Of a DNA stretch of 10,688 nucleotides, positions 1-6,926 are shown piece by piece. The stretch's first letter is position 1. Every line of letters begins with the position of its first letter. The translations under genes were made by a program, and so were the position numbers. Source of the stretch: Methanosphaera sp. rholeuAM130 (GTDB lineage: Archaea; Methanobacteriota; Methanobacteria; Methanobacteriales; Methanobacteriaceae); assembly GCA_003266065.1 (NCBI GenBank), contig MUZY01000224.1:8342-19029 (forward strand). Reading direction: 5' to 3'. The notes below the pieces were generated by a model that was not told the DNA's origin, did no database searches, and was given only the letters and a program-made list of their open reading frames with translations.

Positions 1-34
1 ATAAGGGGGGTGAATATTAACTAAATATTATTTA

Positions 35-1972
35 TTATATTTGCAGAGTTAGCGTTGTTCTGGCGGTTGTTGGACGATATTCCTTTCTTTCCTGGGTTTG
101 TAATGTAAAGTTATATGTTCTTGCCTTTAAGTTACTTGGCAGAGTGATGTTGAATGCTATGATTCCATTGGTCACGTTAAATATAATTGTTTCGTTATTT
201 GAATTTTTAAGGGTTATGCCGTTTATTTTAACGCATGCTTTAACTATGCCATTAACAGTCACGTTATTTGCATCCAGCAATTTTCCGTTAATTCTTGTAT
301 TCAAGGACTTGGTTGTTATTGGATTTAATACTATTCTGGTATTTATTGGATTTATAGTAAATTCTTTCTGGAAGTCCTGTCTGTAATCACTTCTGATATA
401 TGAGACTGTAAGGGTATACTTATTCGGTGAATATCTCTTATCTATTGTTAATGTGGATATTCCATTCTTTACGCTGGTCTTGATGATATTGTTGTTATTG
501 TCCTTCAAAGTAACTCCATTAATCTTATATATCAACATTCCTCCGGTTGTTTTAACGTTATTATTCGTATAATTTACGTTTGTTGTAACTGTTATCTTAT
601 TGCTGCTTTTGCTGTCTATGCTGATGCTTGTTTTAATTAGATTTGTGATTATTGCAGATTCTTTACTGGAACTATCCCTGTAATATTCTGTAGGGATGTA
701 TTTTGCAGTATATGTGAAGTTATTCTTCCAGATATACGGTATGTTATATCTGTAAGTGGCTTTACCGTTTGTCACTTTGGCTTTTATGACATTGCCGCTG
801 TCGTCTTTGATGGTTTGGCCGTTTATCTTAAATATTACCTTTCCTTCATTCACGTTTGCTGATAAGTCATCCACAACATTGGCCTTTAGGGTAACTGTTG
901 AACCGTTTGTATAAATGCTGTTGGTGGTTGTGAATGTCTTAACGTTTTTGTCTCTGTAGGTGTAGGTTGCAGCATGAAGTTTATTGTTGATAACAGGTAT
1001 CTGTGTAGATCTTATAATTTTTCCTGTGATGTTAAAGTCGTTACAGTAGCTTCTGGAATTGCATCCGACATATCTTCCATCATCGTTGGCAAGGTATACA
1101 TTGATGCTTCTTTGATGATTCCTGTTGACGTATTCGAGGGTCGTAATCTGGCTTCTCAATGTACCGTATCTGTCGTGTGAAGCAAGGTATCTTGTGGCAT
1201 CGCTTAGGTTCGTTGTTCCGGTAGTGGATATGTAGCTTCCTTTACGGTAATATTTCGGATCGTTGGGGCATACTATGTATTCGCCGCTTTTCAATACTCC
1301 CATTTCTTTTGTATATTTTCCGTAGAAATATTGTATGGCCGCATAAGTACCGTTAGGTGCCTTTATGATAAAGTGTCCTCGTCCTATGTTTTGTTTAATT
1401 TTGAATATTTCGTTAACCGATTGTGCATCAATGTTATTGTTGTTTATCATCCTCATGGCTATGGATTCAATTTTTTGATTTTCTGTACCTGAGTCTAATC
1501 CGCCAGTTCCCACTACCCATCCGTTTGGTGTCATCATAACATGGAAGAAGTATGATCCTTGTGTTTTAAACTGTTTAATAGCGCTATTGTTTGTAATGTA
1601 AAGATTTAATTTTGCACCTGAATCGAGTCTAAATGATATTGCCGTTTCGTTTTCATTCTTTTGAACGATGCTTGAACTGCAATCGCCTTCATTTTCTTCA
1701 ATTGAATCGTCTGTTGATTCTACTTCAATATTGTCTGTTTGAGAACTTTTAAAAATCTTTTCATCTTGTGATTTTAATATGTTATTATCATTGCTGCCAT
1801 ATGGAGTTTCTTCATCTATTTCATAACTATCCTCAAATTCGGTGTTATCTTCTGCAGTATCGGTTGATGTCTTGTCATTATCAATATCCTCCGCTGATAT
1901 AACACTCAAGGATAGAAATATTGTTGAAAGTACAATTAATATTATTATATTATGATAATGTTTTTTGGACAT
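35..1972 (-). CDS. Secreted Ig-repeat (adhesin-like) protein with a putative CGH/C45-type Ntn-hydrolase domain
   Basis: The product has 645 residues from the ATG at 1972. That start has a GGGGGG ribosome-binding site 7 bases upstream; an ATG 30 bases further out would sit at the predicted transcription start. Residues 1-27 are a signal peptide (basic MSKKHYH, hydrophobic core, ending near VISA). Residues 28-97 are acidic, Asp/Glu/Ser/Thr-rich and low in complexity. Residues 98 to about 340 resemble the choloylglycine hydrolase/C45 acyltransferase fold: Cys98 followed by Ser, FRLD (Arg115, Asp117), NGWVVGTGGLDSG (Asp160), GHFIIKAPNGTYAAI, PNDPKYY (Asn237) and NLSDATRYL (Arg261). These match in order the nucleophile Cys, Arg/Asp, GLN, TNxP and SxxSRF motifs recalled from bile salt hydrolases. 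Residues from about 350 to 645 hold three Ig-like repeats, each with a KING motif (near 382, 483 and 582). There is no C-terminal membrane helix. The substrate is unknown. Secretion and Ig repeats are well supported; the enzymatic reading is a family-level inference. Confidence 0.8.
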   Translation of the reverse strand: MSKKHYHNIIILIVLSTIFLSLSVISAEDIDNDKTSTDTAEDNTEFEDSYEIDEETPYGSNDNNILKSQDEKIFKSSQTDNIEVESTDDSIEENEGDCSSSIVQKNENETAISFRLDSGAKLNLYITNNSAIKQFKTQGSYFFHVMMTPNGWVVGTGGLDSGTENQKIESIAMRMINNNNIDAQSVNEIFKIKQNIGRGHFIIKAPNGTYAAIQYFYGKYTKEMGVLKSGEYIVCPNDPKYYRKGSYISTTGTTNLSDATRYLASHDRYGTLRSQITTLEYVNRNHQRSINVYLANDDGRYVGCNSRSYCNDFNITGKIIRSTQIPVINNKLHAATYTYRDKNVKTFTTTNSIYTNGSTVTLKANVVDDLSANVNEGKVIFKINGQTIKDDSGNVIKAKVTNGKATYRYNIPYIWKNNFTYTAKYIPTEYYRDSSSKESAIITNLIKTSISIDSKSSNKITVTTNVNYTNNNVKTTGGMLIYKINGVTLKDNNNNIIKTSVKNGISTLTIDKRYSPNKYTLTVSYIRSDYRQDFQKEFTINPINTRIVLNPITTKSLNTRINGKLLDANNVTVNGIVKACVKINGITLKNSNNETIIFNVTNGIIAFNITLPSNLKARTYNFTLQTQERKEYRPTTARTTLTLQI

Positions 1973-1979
1973 TATCTTT

Positions 1980-1985
1980 CCCCCT
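1980..1985 (-). promoter_or_regulatory. Ribosome-binding site that sets the start of the secreted protein
   Basis: The minus strand reads GGGGGG, then 7 bases, then the ATG at 1972. This favours the MSKK start, which also puts the basic residues of the signal peptide at the very N terminus. Confidence 0.6.
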
Positions 1986-2020
1986 TTTTTTATAATTATC
2001 ATTAAATAATATTTTTTCTT

Positions 2021-2035
2021 TAATTTATATTATAG
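2021..2035 (-). promoter_or_regulatory. Putative TATA box of the secreted protein gene
   Basis: The minus strand reads ATAATATAAATTA. Transcription starting about 25 bases downstream would begin near 2003 and give a leader of about 30 bases that includes the GGGGGG ribosome-binding site. AT-rich DNA makes such boxes common, so this rests on position rather than sequence alone. Confidence 0.4.
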
Positions 2036-2167
2036 ATAACTATTTTATTAAAATATGATTATTTCAGTCATTTTTATTAATAATCAGGGGGTTGTATTTT
2101 TTTTAAAAGTGGGTAATCAGTGTTAAATATGGGATTGATTTATATTGGATTTTATTCGTGTCCTATT

Positions 2168-2200
2168 AAAAAAAGATAAAGGTTGGATAGGTATCTATCC
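2168..2200 (-). terminator. Hairpin plus oligo-T at the 3' end of hcp
   Basis: A perfect 6-bp inverted repeat (GGATAG at 2185-2190, CTATCC at 2195-2200, 4-base loop) covers the hcp TAG stop at 2195-2197. On the minus strand it is followed by a run of seven T (2168-2174). Oligo-T alone is the usual archaeal stop signal, so the hairpin may or may not contribute. Confidence 0.5.
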
Positions 2201-3493
2201 TAATATGTTTTTAATATCCTCTTCGGGGGTTGATATAAGTTTTAAATCGAAGTTTTCCACAAGTACGTTGAGTATCGTTTCATCTACCCATGCAGGCAGT
2301 ATAGGTCCAATGTGTATGTTGGTTAATCCCAGTGCCAATAGGCTCCAGAGTATTGATACTGCTTTTTGTTCCATCCAACTCAATACGAAGGTCACAGGCA
2401 GGTCATTTAATCCCATGTCGAATACTTCAGTCAGCGCCGTTAATATTTCTGCTCCTACGATTGCATCGTTGCATTGGCCTAAGTCAATATGTCTTGGTAT
2501 GCCTTCAATGTCACCCAAATCCAAGTCATTGAATCTGTATTTTCCACAGCCTACTGATAATATTACAGTATCATCAGGCAATTGTTTTGCAAATTCGGTG
2601 TAATATGTCATTTTAGGATTTGGCACATCACATCCTCCCATTACAAAGAATTGTCTGATTTTTCCTGCAAGTACCAGTTCTTTTATTTTGTCGGCCAGTG
2701 ACAGCACGGTATCCTTTCCGAATCCTGTGGTGTAGGATGATTTGTCTATTTCATCTTCAAGTTCTGGAAGCTCGAGGGCTTGACTTATTATGTCACTGAA
2801 TTCATAATCATCGATATGTGGTACTTCAGGAAGCTGTGCTATACCTGATGTGTATATCCTATTCTTATAGCTGTCTTTAGGTATAAGTCCGCAGTTTGTT
2901 GTTACAAGTACAGGTATTTCATATTTTTCGAAAATCTCTTTCTGGTCAAACCATGGTCCGCCCAGTTGTCCTTTGAGATGTTCGTATTTTTTAAGTTCCG
3001 GATATCCGTGTGCTATGAGCATTTCACTATGGGTGTAAATGTTTATGTCTTTTCCTTCGGTTTGTTTTAACAGTTCTTCCAATACCTTCAGGTCGTGACC
3101 GGTTACAAGTATTGCATGCCCTTTGCTTGCACCTTTTTGAACTTCAACAGGTACCGGTTCCCCATAGTTTTCAATGTGAGCTTGCTTAAGTGCGTCCATT
3201 ACTTTAATGTTTATTTCACCGGCTTCCAATGCCATTTCTATAAAACTGGTAATGTCAAAGTTTACGTTTGTTAGTGTTGAGTATAACGCTTTTGTAATGA
3301 ATTTGTTTACTTCTTCATCACTTTTTCCAAACTCTTCCAATTGGTAGTTGTATGCGGCTATTCCTTTGGCGGCAAAAATCAGGTTATCCTGCAGTCTTGC
3401 CAGCGTTTCATCTTTTCCGCACATACCCATTTTCGTACATCCTTCGCCTTGTATTGCTTGTGAGCATTGGTAACAAAACATATTGTCGTTCAT
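2195..3493 (-). CDS. hcp: Hybrid cluster protein (hydroxylamine reductase), short form
   Basis: Hcp is a cytoplasmic iron-sulfur protein that reduces hydroxylamine in vitro (EC 1.7.99.1) and is tied to nitric oxide and nitrosative stress in many anaerobes. At 432 residues this is the short archaeal/thermophile-type class, lacking the roughly 110-residue insert of the 550-residue forms. The N terminus has the cubane cysteines C7, C10, C19 and C25. All eight expected hybrid-cluster ligands are in place: His133 (TGHDL), Glu157 (HSEML), Cys201 (TTNCGLIP), Cys288 (GGCD), Cys316 (VGCGKYRF), Cys341 (GQCNDA), and Glu375 and Lys377 (SWMEQKAV). It should therefore be active. The ATG at 3493 has AGGTGAT 5 bases upstream (3499-3505). 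It diverges from a TrmB-type regulator gene, which makes that protein the first candidate to control it. The product assignment is secure; the physiological substrate is not shown by the sequence. Confidence 0.96.
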   Translation of the reverse strand: MNDNMFCYQCSQAIQGEGCTKMGMCGKDETLARLQDNLIFAAKGIAAYNYQLEEFGKSDEEVNKFITKALYSTLTNVNFDITSFIEMALEAGEINIKVMDALKQAHIENYGEPVPVEVQKGASKGHAILVTGHDLKVLEELLKQTEGKDINIYTHSEMLIAHGYPELKKYEHLKGQLGGPWFDQKEIFEKYEIPVLVTTNCGLIPKDSYKNRIYTSGIAQLPEVPHIDDYEFSDIISQALELPELEDEIDKSSYTTGFGKDTVLSLADKIKELVLAGKIRQFFVMGGCDVPNPKMTYYTEFAKQLPDDTVILSVGCGKYRFNDLDLGDIEGIPRHIDLGQCNDAIVGAEILTALTEVFDMGLNDLPVTFVLSWMEQKAVSILWSLLALGLTNIHIGPILPAWVDETILNVLVENFDLKLISTPEEDIKNILG

Positions 3494-3530
3494 TTTATAT
3501 CACCTTCTATTTGTTGTATTAATATTGCAT

Positions 3531-3544
3531 TTATATGCATATAA
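3531..3544. promoter_or_regulatory. 14-bp perfect palindrome, candidate operator at the hcp start site
   Basis: TTATATGCATATAA is its own reverse complement. It lies where hcp transcription should begin (about 25 bases from the TATA-like box at 3555-3564), a typical place for an archaeal repressor site. Its right part, ATGCATATAATA (3535-3546), recurs exactly at 3596-3607 in front of the regulator gene. Confidence 0.5.
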
Positions 3545-3551
3545 TATTTTG

Positions 3552-3566
3552 TCACTATATAAGTGA
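3552..3566 (-). promoter_or_regulatory. Putative hcp TATA box inside an inverted repeat
   Basis: TCACT-ATATA-AGTGA is an inverted repeat with perfect 5-bp arms around an AT core. Read on the minus strand it gives CTTATATAG, a plausible TATA box for hcp. The symmetry suggests it could also be bound by a dimeric protein. Confidence 0.42.
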
Positions 3567-3579
3567 ATTTGGGACAAAA

Positions 3580-3588
3580 GTTTATATA
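3580..3588 (+). promoter_or_regulatory. Putative TATA box of the TrmB-family regulator gene
   Basis: GTTTATATA lies about 55 bases before the ATG. A start about 25 bases downstream (near 3609) would leave a leader of about 30 bases carrying the AGGTG ribosome-binding site at 3629-3633. Confidence 0.5.
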
Positions 3589-3595
3589 GTCTTGG

Positions 3596-3607
3596 ATGCA
3601 TATAATA
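3596..3607. promoter_or_regulatory. Second copy of the ATGCATATAATA element, candidate operator
   Basis: This is an exact 12-bp direct repeat of 3535-3546. It sits between the TATA box and the predicted transcription start of the regulator gene. It keeps the ATGCAT core but not the full 14-bp palindrome (GG replaces the left AT extension), so it may be a weaker, autoregulatory site. Confidence 0.42.
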
Positions 3608-3639
3608 AAAATAATGAGCATACTGTGAAGGTGTTGTAA

Positions 3640-4407
3640 ATGGGTAATGATGAAAACTTAGCAATTCTTAAAAAAATGGGGCTAACCGACTATGAATCGA
3701 AGGCATATCTGGCATTGATATCATTGATATCGTCAAAGGCTGACACGATAAGTAAAGAAGCACAAGTTCCGCGTTCAAAGATATATCCGGTACTTGAAAG
3801 TTTGGAACAAAAGAATTTAATTATTATTCGTCAGGGAAGACCTCTTGAATATGACGTGATAGATCCATCCGAATCATTGAAAAATTATAAGGAAGAATTT
3901 TTAAATGAATTGAGGATACTGGAAGAAAATCTGATTGAAATATATGAAAACAAATTGCCGACAGTCAATACTCCCATCCAATCAATAGAGGAAATTAAAA
4001 AGATTGTACAAAAACAAAAGGACATATTGAACAAGTCAAAAAAAGTGGTTTTGATACGATTGGGATTTATATTGCCGTCGGAAATAGATTCATTCAAAAG
4101 GATAATCATAAAATTAAATCAGAGGGGTGTTCAAGTCAAGATATTGGCGGTCTATGAATGTGTTGTAGACGGGGTTACAATAAATCTGAAAAATATTTTG
4201 TCCGAATTGCCCGTCGAGGTAAAGTATGTCAAACTTCCATCGGCACAACTTATCATAAGGGATTACAAGGAAATGATGCTGGTATTTGCCGAAAACTCAG
4301 GAAAATCCATTCACAACGCTAATATGGTGGGATTATACAATACATATTCAACGATAATATCAAACTATTCCTCGGCTTTCAATAAGAAATGGACGGCAAG
4401 CAAATAA
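3640..4407 (+). CDS. TrmB-family winged-helix transcriptional regulator
   Basis: The protein has 255 residues. Residues 1 to about 75 match the TrmB DNA-binding domain: LKKMGLTDYESKAYLALI, a helix-turn-helix with SKEAQVPRSKIYPVLESLEQKNLI, and a wing around RQGRPLEYDVIDP. Residues about 80-135 form a Lys/Glu-rich helical linker, likely a coiled-coil dimerisation segment. Residues about 135-255 are an alpha/beta effector-type domain (KKVVLIRLGFILP, VQVKILAVYE, VKYVKLPSAQLIIRDYKEMMLVF) like the C-terminal half of short TrmB-like proteins; its ligand cannot be read. The ATG at 3640 has AGGTG 6 bases upstream. It diverges from hcp and shares its control region, so the simplest inference is that it controls hcp and itself. 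It ends 13 bp before the convergent DUF89 gene. The family call is firm; the regulated gene and the signal are inferred. Confidence 0.88.
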   Translation: MGNDENLAILKKMGLTDYESKAYLALISLISSKADTISKEAQVPRSKIYPVLESLEQKNLIIIRQGRPLEYDVIDPSESLKNYKEEFLNELRILEENLIEIYENKLPTVNTPIQSIEEIKKIVQKQKDILNKSKKVVLIRLGFILPSEIDSFKRIIIKLNQRGVQVKILAVYECVVDGVTINLKNILSELPVEVKYVKLPSAQLIIRDYKEMMLVFAENSGKSIHNANMVGLYNTYSTIISNYSSAFNKKWTASK

Positions 4408-4420
4408 AATGATGAAACAA

Positions 4421-5281
4421 TCACATCCTATAACAAATGCTGCTTCCTAAATCTACGCCGATTTGTGATGAAATTACATTACATTTGCTATTTAAAAGAT
4501 AATATATCGTAGTTTTAATGTCCATCTCCGTCAAACCTTCAAAGTTACCCATTCCCTTACTAATAACCAGGTCAACGTTATCTAACAGGTCAGTCAACTC
4601 ATCCGAAATGTAATCCTTCACAACACCAACTGAGTTTGTACCGGTACTGATAATGGTGGCATATTTATCTAATCCCAAATCATAGGCATCGCTTACGATG
4701 GCGTCATTCAATATGGGCGATTCCTTAAGTGCCAGTATTATTTCAAGATCATAATCCTCTTTAATCTTTTCAATCAATAACTTATCAAAGACTATCTCGC
4801 CACCGTTATCGGCCAAATAAAGAATCTTATTTGCCTTTTTCAAATCTTCATCTAATTTGTCGACATCATTGATTATGAGTTTTTCATTAATTTTTTCCCT
4901 GATTAACTTTTCCATATCGGTGTCTTGCTTAAGGGCACCAAAATCGATAATATTTCCGCAAACTGCAATTTTAACGTAACTTTCCAGGGTGGGATTCATA
5001 TCAATAATTCTCGTAACGCTTGGAATTAATCTTTTGGCTAAATTGTTTCCCTCTTCACGATATAGCTTATATGGATCGTCATTACCAGTCAATTCCATTA
5101 TCATGCGATGTAAATCCGTACCTAACTTATTGGAATTGGTATCTTTCTTGAAGTTTTCATGCATGAAATCCAATACTTCCAACGTTATGGCCATACGCTT
5201 ATCAAAATCTTCAACGGAATTTTCTATTGCCTCTCGGGATTGTCTTAACATACAGGATGCACATTCATACTTAACCTTCAT
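4421..5281 (-). CDS. DUF89 (ARMT1-like) metal-dependent phosphatase-type protein
   Basis: The product has 286 residues from the ATG at 5281; an upstream TTG at 5290 would add three. DUF89 proteins are metal-dependent phosphatases proposed to remove damaged or harmful phosphometabolites such as sugar phosphates. Family motifs are present in order: an N-terminal KYECASC (Cys7, Cys10), typical of the small prokaryotic subfamily, GNIIDFG (109-115), LADNGGEIVFD (metal-site DNGGE at 158-162) and SKGMGNFEG (242-248). Length fits the prokaryotic type, and no key residue appears to be missing. There is no strong ribosome-binding site. A TATA-like box at 5312-5321 would start transcription near 5290, so the mRNA may be almost leaderless. 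It ends 13 bp from the convergent regulator gene. The neighbours do not reveal the substrate. Confidence 0.88.
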   Translation of the reverse strand: MKVKYECASCMLRQSREAIENSVEDFDKRMAITLEVLDFMHENFKKDTNSNKLGTDLHRMIMELTGNDDPYKLYREEGNNLAKRLIPSVTRIIDMNPTLESYVKIAVCGNIIDFGALKQDTDMEKLIREKINEKLIINDVDKLDEDLKKANKILYLADNGGEIVFDKLLIEKIKEDYDLEIILALKESPILNDAIVSDAYDLGLDKYATIISTGTNSVGVVKDYISDELTDLLDNVDLVISKGMGNFEGLTEMDIKTTIYYLLNSKCNVISSQIGVDLGSSICYRM

Positions 5282-5311
5282 CTCAATCAAATCCGATAAC
5301 TTCTATGTTAA

Positions 5312-5321
5312 TTATATCTAT
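5312..5321 (-). promoter_or_regulatory. Putative TATA box of the DUF89 gene
   Basis: The minus strand reads AGATATAAT here. A start about 25 bases downstream falls near 5290, leaving a leader of 0-10 bases before the ATG at 5281. That agrees with the lack of a clear ribosome-binding site. Confidence 0.35.
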
Positions 5322-5384
5322 CTTAAAGCTAATTAATTTAATGGCTTTGCAGAAATCCTTTTCTCATCTCAAAAAATCATACTA

Positions 5385-5430
5385 AAATATAAGTATTGAT
5401 AAAATGAAAAATATTATTATAATTAATAAA
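5385..5430 (+). promoter_or_regulatory. AT-rich promoter region of purF
   Basis: Two TATA-like stretches (AAAATATAAG near 5385-5394 and ATTATTATAATTAAT near 5412-5426) lie in the divergent spacer. Either could drive purF, with leaders of roughly 70 or 40 bases. I cannot choose between them, and I see no convincing operator or riboswitch here. Confidence 0.3.
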
Positions 5431-5469
5431 TTTTTACTTCAACTTCATTTTTTAAATTACACAAACGAT

Positions 5470-5475
5470 GGGGAG
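5470..5475 (+). promoter_or_regulatory. Ribosome-binding site that sets the purF GTG start
   Basis: GGGGAG is followed by 7 bases and then GTG at 5483. The in-frame ATG at 5468 has no such site upstream and overlaps this motif, so the GTG is the better start. Confidence 0.65.
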
Positions 5476-5482
5476 ACAAAAA

Positions 5483-6880
5483 GTGCAAGATACATTGCAA
5501 GATAAATGTGGAATAGTTGGTATATATTCTTTTGATGATTCGGTGGATGTGGCTTCATGGATTTACTCTGGATTATATACATTACAACATAGAGGGCAGG
5601 AATCTGCCGGAATAAGTGTTTTTAAGGATGGTAGAATTAATACTCACGTAGATATGGGTTTGGTATCCGAGGTATTTAACAATGACTTGTTGGATCTTTT
5701 AAACGGTAATGTGGGAATAGGACACGTACGTTATTCAACTACCGGTGAATCAGAACTGTCAAATGGACAGCCATTTGTTGAACGTGATGATGAAATAATA
5801 ATCGCCGAAGCACATAATGGGGATATCGTCAATTCAGCACTGCTTCGTGATGAACTAATGGAAGCAGGATATGAATTCAAGTCAACCACTGACTCCGAGG
5901 TCATATGTCACTTGATACTATCGGAATATTCCGAGTGTGGAGATGTTGTCGAGGCCATTAAATCAGCCTGCTCTAAGTTAATAGGGTCATACGCTTTGGT
6001 TCTAATGATTAATGGCGTAATATATGCCGTTTGCGATCCTTTGGCTATGAAACCGTTGTCATTGGGTGGGGATGAAGAGTTTATAGTGATAGCATCGGAA
6101 ACCGTGGCATTCGACTCACTGGATATGGATTATGTACGTCCAATTGAAGCCGGTGAAATATTGGAAATCAAAAATGGTGTACAAACAAGCTATTATCTAC
6201 CTAAATCTGACCATACGGCTAATTGTATGTTTGAATACCTGTACTTTGCAAGACCGGACAGCATAATATTCGACAAAAGCGTATATCAGGTACGTCTAAA
6301 TATCGGAAAACAACTGGCAAAGGAATATCCAATTGACGCCGATGTTGTAATAGCGGTACCCGACTCTTCCATACCGGCAACATTATCCTATTCAAGACAC
6401 AGTGGAATACCATATGCCGAAGGATTGATAAAAAACAGATATGTGGGTAGAACATTTATCATGCCAACACAAAAAGATAGAGATATAGCCGTAAAAATGA
6501 AAATGAATGCACTTGATGAGGTAATAAATGATAAAAAGGTAATTGTAATAGATGATAGTGTCGTCAGGGGAACAACATCACGGACAATCATTAAAATGAT
6601 AAGAGATGCCGGTGCAAAGGAAGTACACCTATTAATCGGATGTCCTGAAATTATCGCTCCATGCTACTATGGAATTGCCATGGCAACTAAAGAAGAGCTC
6701 ATAGCGGTAGACAGGACAAACGAAGAAATCCGTGATGCCATCGGAGTGGATTCCATAGGATATATCAGCATGGAAGGACTTGTGGAATCTATAGGTACAC
6801 GCCGTGAAGATTTATGTCTAGGATGCATAACAGAAGAATATCCTACAATCATCCCACCAGAATTATATAAAGAAGAATAA
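5483..6880 (+). CDS. purF: Amidophosphoribosyltransferase (first step of de novo purine synthesis)
   Basis: PurF (EC 2.4.2.14) makes 5-phosphoribosylamine from PRPP and glutamine in the cytoplasm. The preferred GTG start gives 465 residues: an 8-residue propeptide (MQDTLQDK), then Cys9, the Ntn nucleophile exposed after self-cleavage (CGIVGIYSF). The glutaminase domain shows HRGQESAGIS, GHVRYSTTG, AHNGDIVN and TDSEVICHL. The phosphoribosyltransferase domain shows VIAVPDSSIPATLSYS and the PRPP loop VIVIDDSVVRGTTS (353-366). Cys248, Cys394 (APCYYG), Cys445 and Cys448 (CLGC) match the four 4Fe-4S ligands of the Bacillus-type enzyme, so this is the propeptide-bearing, iron-sulfur form. The gene diverges from DUF89. 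It is followed after 46 bp, which include nine T, by the U32 gene, so read-through is possible but not certain. Confidence 0.97.
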   Translation: MQDTLQDKCGIVGIYSFDDSVDVASWIYSGLYTLQHRGQESAGISVFKDGRINTHVDMGLVSEVFNNDLLDLLNGNVGIGHVRYSTTGESELSNGQPFVERDDEIIIAEAHNGDIVNSALLRDELMEAGYEFKSTTDSEVICHLILSEYSECGDVVEAIKSACSKLIGSYALVLMINGVIYAVCDPLAMKPLSLGGDEEFIVIASETVAFDSLDMDYVRPIEAGEILEIKNGVQTSYYLPKSDHTANCMFEYLYFARPDSIIFDKSVYQVRLNIGKQLAKEYPIDADVVIAVPDSSIPATLSYSRHSGIPYAEGLIKNRYVGRTFIMPTQKDRDIAVKMKMNALDEVINDKKVIVIDDSVVRGTTSRTIIKMIRDAGAKEVHLLIGCPEIIAPCYYGIAMATKEELIAVDRTNEEIRDAIGVDSIGYISMEGLVESIGTRREDLCLGCITEEYPTIIPPELYKEE

Positions 6881-6896
6881 TCCTATTCTTCAACTA

Positions 6897-6905
6897 TTTT
6901 TTTTT
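6897..6905 (+). terminator. Oligo-T stretch between purF and the U32 gene
   Basis: Nine consecutive T lie 17 bases after the purF stop, a typical archaeal termination signal. The U32 gene begins 21 bases later with no room for a full promoter after the T run, so termination here is probably partial. Confidence 0.4.
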
Positions 6906-6926
6906 AAATTACATTAGGTTGAAATT

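Noticed and set aside
1973..2002. Upstream ATG adding 10 residues (MIIIKKGGKI) to the secreted protein
   Set aside because: It would lie at the predicted transcription start, has no ribosome-binding site, and would read through the GGGGGG motif that serves the ATG at 1972.
2036..2160. Possible small RNA or gene in the spacer before the secreted protein, including T8 at 2097-2104
   Set aside because: No open frame with a ribosome-binding site and no stable fold is apparent. The T run has no plus-strand gene before it.
4409..4475. Possible C/D box small RNA (ATGATGA at 4409-4415, GTGATGA at 4465-4471)
   Set aside because: No CTGA D or D' boxes lie at usable spacing, and most of the stretch is DUF89 coding sequence.
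4989..5336. 115-codon open frame on the plus strand opposite DUF89
   Set aside because: It has no ribosome-binding site and no recognisable domain, and lies antisense to a clearly conserved gene.
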